The notes beneath the pieces were generated by a model. That model was given only the letters and a program-made list of their open reading frames with translations. It was not told the origin of the DNA and did not search any database. Both the position numbers and the translations under genes were made by a program. Shown piece after piece: positions 6,070 through 6,444 of a stretch of DNA of 6,444 nt. This stretch comes from Acidobacteriaceae bacterium (GTDB taxonomy: Bacteria; Acidobacteriota; Terriglobia; Terriglobales; Acidobacteriaceae): the NCBI GenBank assembly GCA_003164255.1, contig PLST01000082.1, forward strand, positions 1 to 6,444. Reading direction: 5' to 3'. Every line of letters starts with the position of its first letter. Position 1 is the first letter of the stretch.

Positions 6070-6075
6070 GGAGGA
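6032..6075 (+). promoter_or_regulatory. Long hairpin adjoining the SD of the Cys-rich protein gene
   Basis: GGGCTGGCGC (6032-6041) pairs with GCGCAGCCC (6061-6069) with one bulged G; inside, CCGC (6045-6048) pairs with GCGG (6054-6057) around GTCAA. The SD GGAGGA (6070-6075) begins at the very next base, 7 bases before ATG 6083. The arrangement resembles the hairpin-SD at 2551-2576 and suggests control of translation or message stability. Confidence 0.5.
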
Positions 6076-6082
6076 AAGAGAG

Positions 6083-6444
6083 ATGGCACGACCAAGAAAG
6101 AACGTTTCTGCATACTTCGGACGGAAGTTCCCAGGTACGAGACTGAGAGTATTAAGTGGAGCCGGAAGAGACTCGCGAGGCAGAATCCGCGTGAAGGCTC
6201 TATGCAATTGTAAGAAGCGGAATGTGAAGGTGGTTGTTCTCTCGCAGGTGCTTTCAGGACACACCAAGAGCTGCGGCTGTCTAAAGCACCAGCGGTATGT
6301 TGAGCACACCCAGCGGGCTGTAGATCGGCTTACGCCCGCTCAAATACGGCAGTGTTTCCTGGCCACTGCAGACGACCACGCAGCGAAGCCGGATCTTCCA
6401 TCGGACGTGATAACGGCAGGATATTACCGCCGCGTCGAATCGCT
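6083..6444 (+). CDS. Cys-rich zinc-ribbon-like phage-type protein, partial (cut by window end)
   Basis: An open frame of 120 codons from ATG 6083, with SD GGAGGA 7 bases upstream, running off the right edge. The protein starts MARPRKNVSAYFG. Residues 39-70 contain CNC, about twenty residues, then SGHTKSCGCLKHQ. The CxC...SGxTKSCGCL pattern is the small zinc-binding module seen in many phage proteins, often beside AP2-like or HNH endonuclease domains. The following part (RAVDRLTPAQIRQCF and on) looks helical. Zinc binding by the four cysteines and DNA contact are inferred from that family; the C-terminus, which would show any nuclease or AP2 domain, is missing. It is separated from the DUF5131 operon by about 580 bp and probably has its own expression signals. 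Confidence 0.75.
   Translation, partial: MARPRKNVSAYFGRKFPGTRLRVLSGAGRDSRGRIRVKALCNCKKRNVKVVVLSQVLSGHTKSCGCLKHQRYVEHTQRAVDRLTPAQIRQCFLATADDHAAKPDLPSDVITAGYYRRVES

Noticed and set aside
5780..6082. Known RNA near a nuclease ORF (HEARO/omega-RNA type)
   Set aside because: The following ORF does not start like an IscB/IsrB protein, and I cannot match the stems to that RNA from sequence alone.
5854..6309. Minus-strand open frame of 151 codons
   Set aside because: It is opposite the better supported Cys-rich gene and the stem-loop region, and no recognisable motif appears in its product.

Overview
This window carries one end of an integrative element (prophage or genomic island) that entered a bacterial chromosome at the 3' end of a tRNA-Asp(GUC) gene. 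The reading rests on an intact tRNA at 43-119, a tyrosine-recombinase integrase whose stop codon lies about 45 bp beyond it, small excisionase-type DNA-binding genes, and phage-associated cargo. Moderate-to-high GC, an encoded CCA on the tRNA and clear Shine-Dalgarno sites fit a Gram-negative-type bacterium. The style of the integrase and HTH genes reminds me of Acidobacteria, but that is an impression and the taxon cannot be fixed from this sequence.

Layout. (1) Positions 1-162 hold the chromosomal flank, the tRNA-Asp and the presumed attachment site. (2) Positions 163-2229, minus strand, hold a tightly packed integration/regulation operon read toward the tRNA: a stand-alone LuxR-type HTH, a compressed double-HTH protein, a MerR/excisionase-type HTH, and the integrase. 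The first two junctions are 4-base ATGA overlaps. (3) Positions 2230-2579 form a divergent intergenic region with several inverted repeats and no convincing gene. (4) Positions 2580-5498, plus strand, hold a cargo operon of three overlapping genes: an HTH protein, a 553-residue DUF5131 (phage Gp37/Gp68, 'three-Cys motif') protein with a long C-terminal extension, and a 278-residue DUF5131 paralog. (5) Positions 5499-6082 are largely non-coding: a possible 44-residue ORF, an operator-like inverted repeat, a 2.4-copy 18-bp tandem repeat with a palindromic core, and about 290 bp packed with five stem-loops. (6) From 6083 to the right edge runs the start of a gene for a small Cys-rich (zinc-ribbon-like) phage protein, cut by the window end.

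How the parts may work together. The minus-strand operon probably controls integration and excision at tRNA-Asp. The divergent plus-strand operon looks like cargo: an HTH regulator followed by two translationally coupled DUF5131 paralogs that may form a hetero-oligomer. In the first paralog, positions that I recall as conserved in the family are changed, while the second keeps them. The biochemical function of DUF5131 is not established to my knowledge; its Cys-x6-Cys-x2-Cys motif suggests an iron-sulfur or radical-SAM-like centre, which is inference. The most unusual parts are this unequal pair and the dense structured non-coding segment at 5780-6069.
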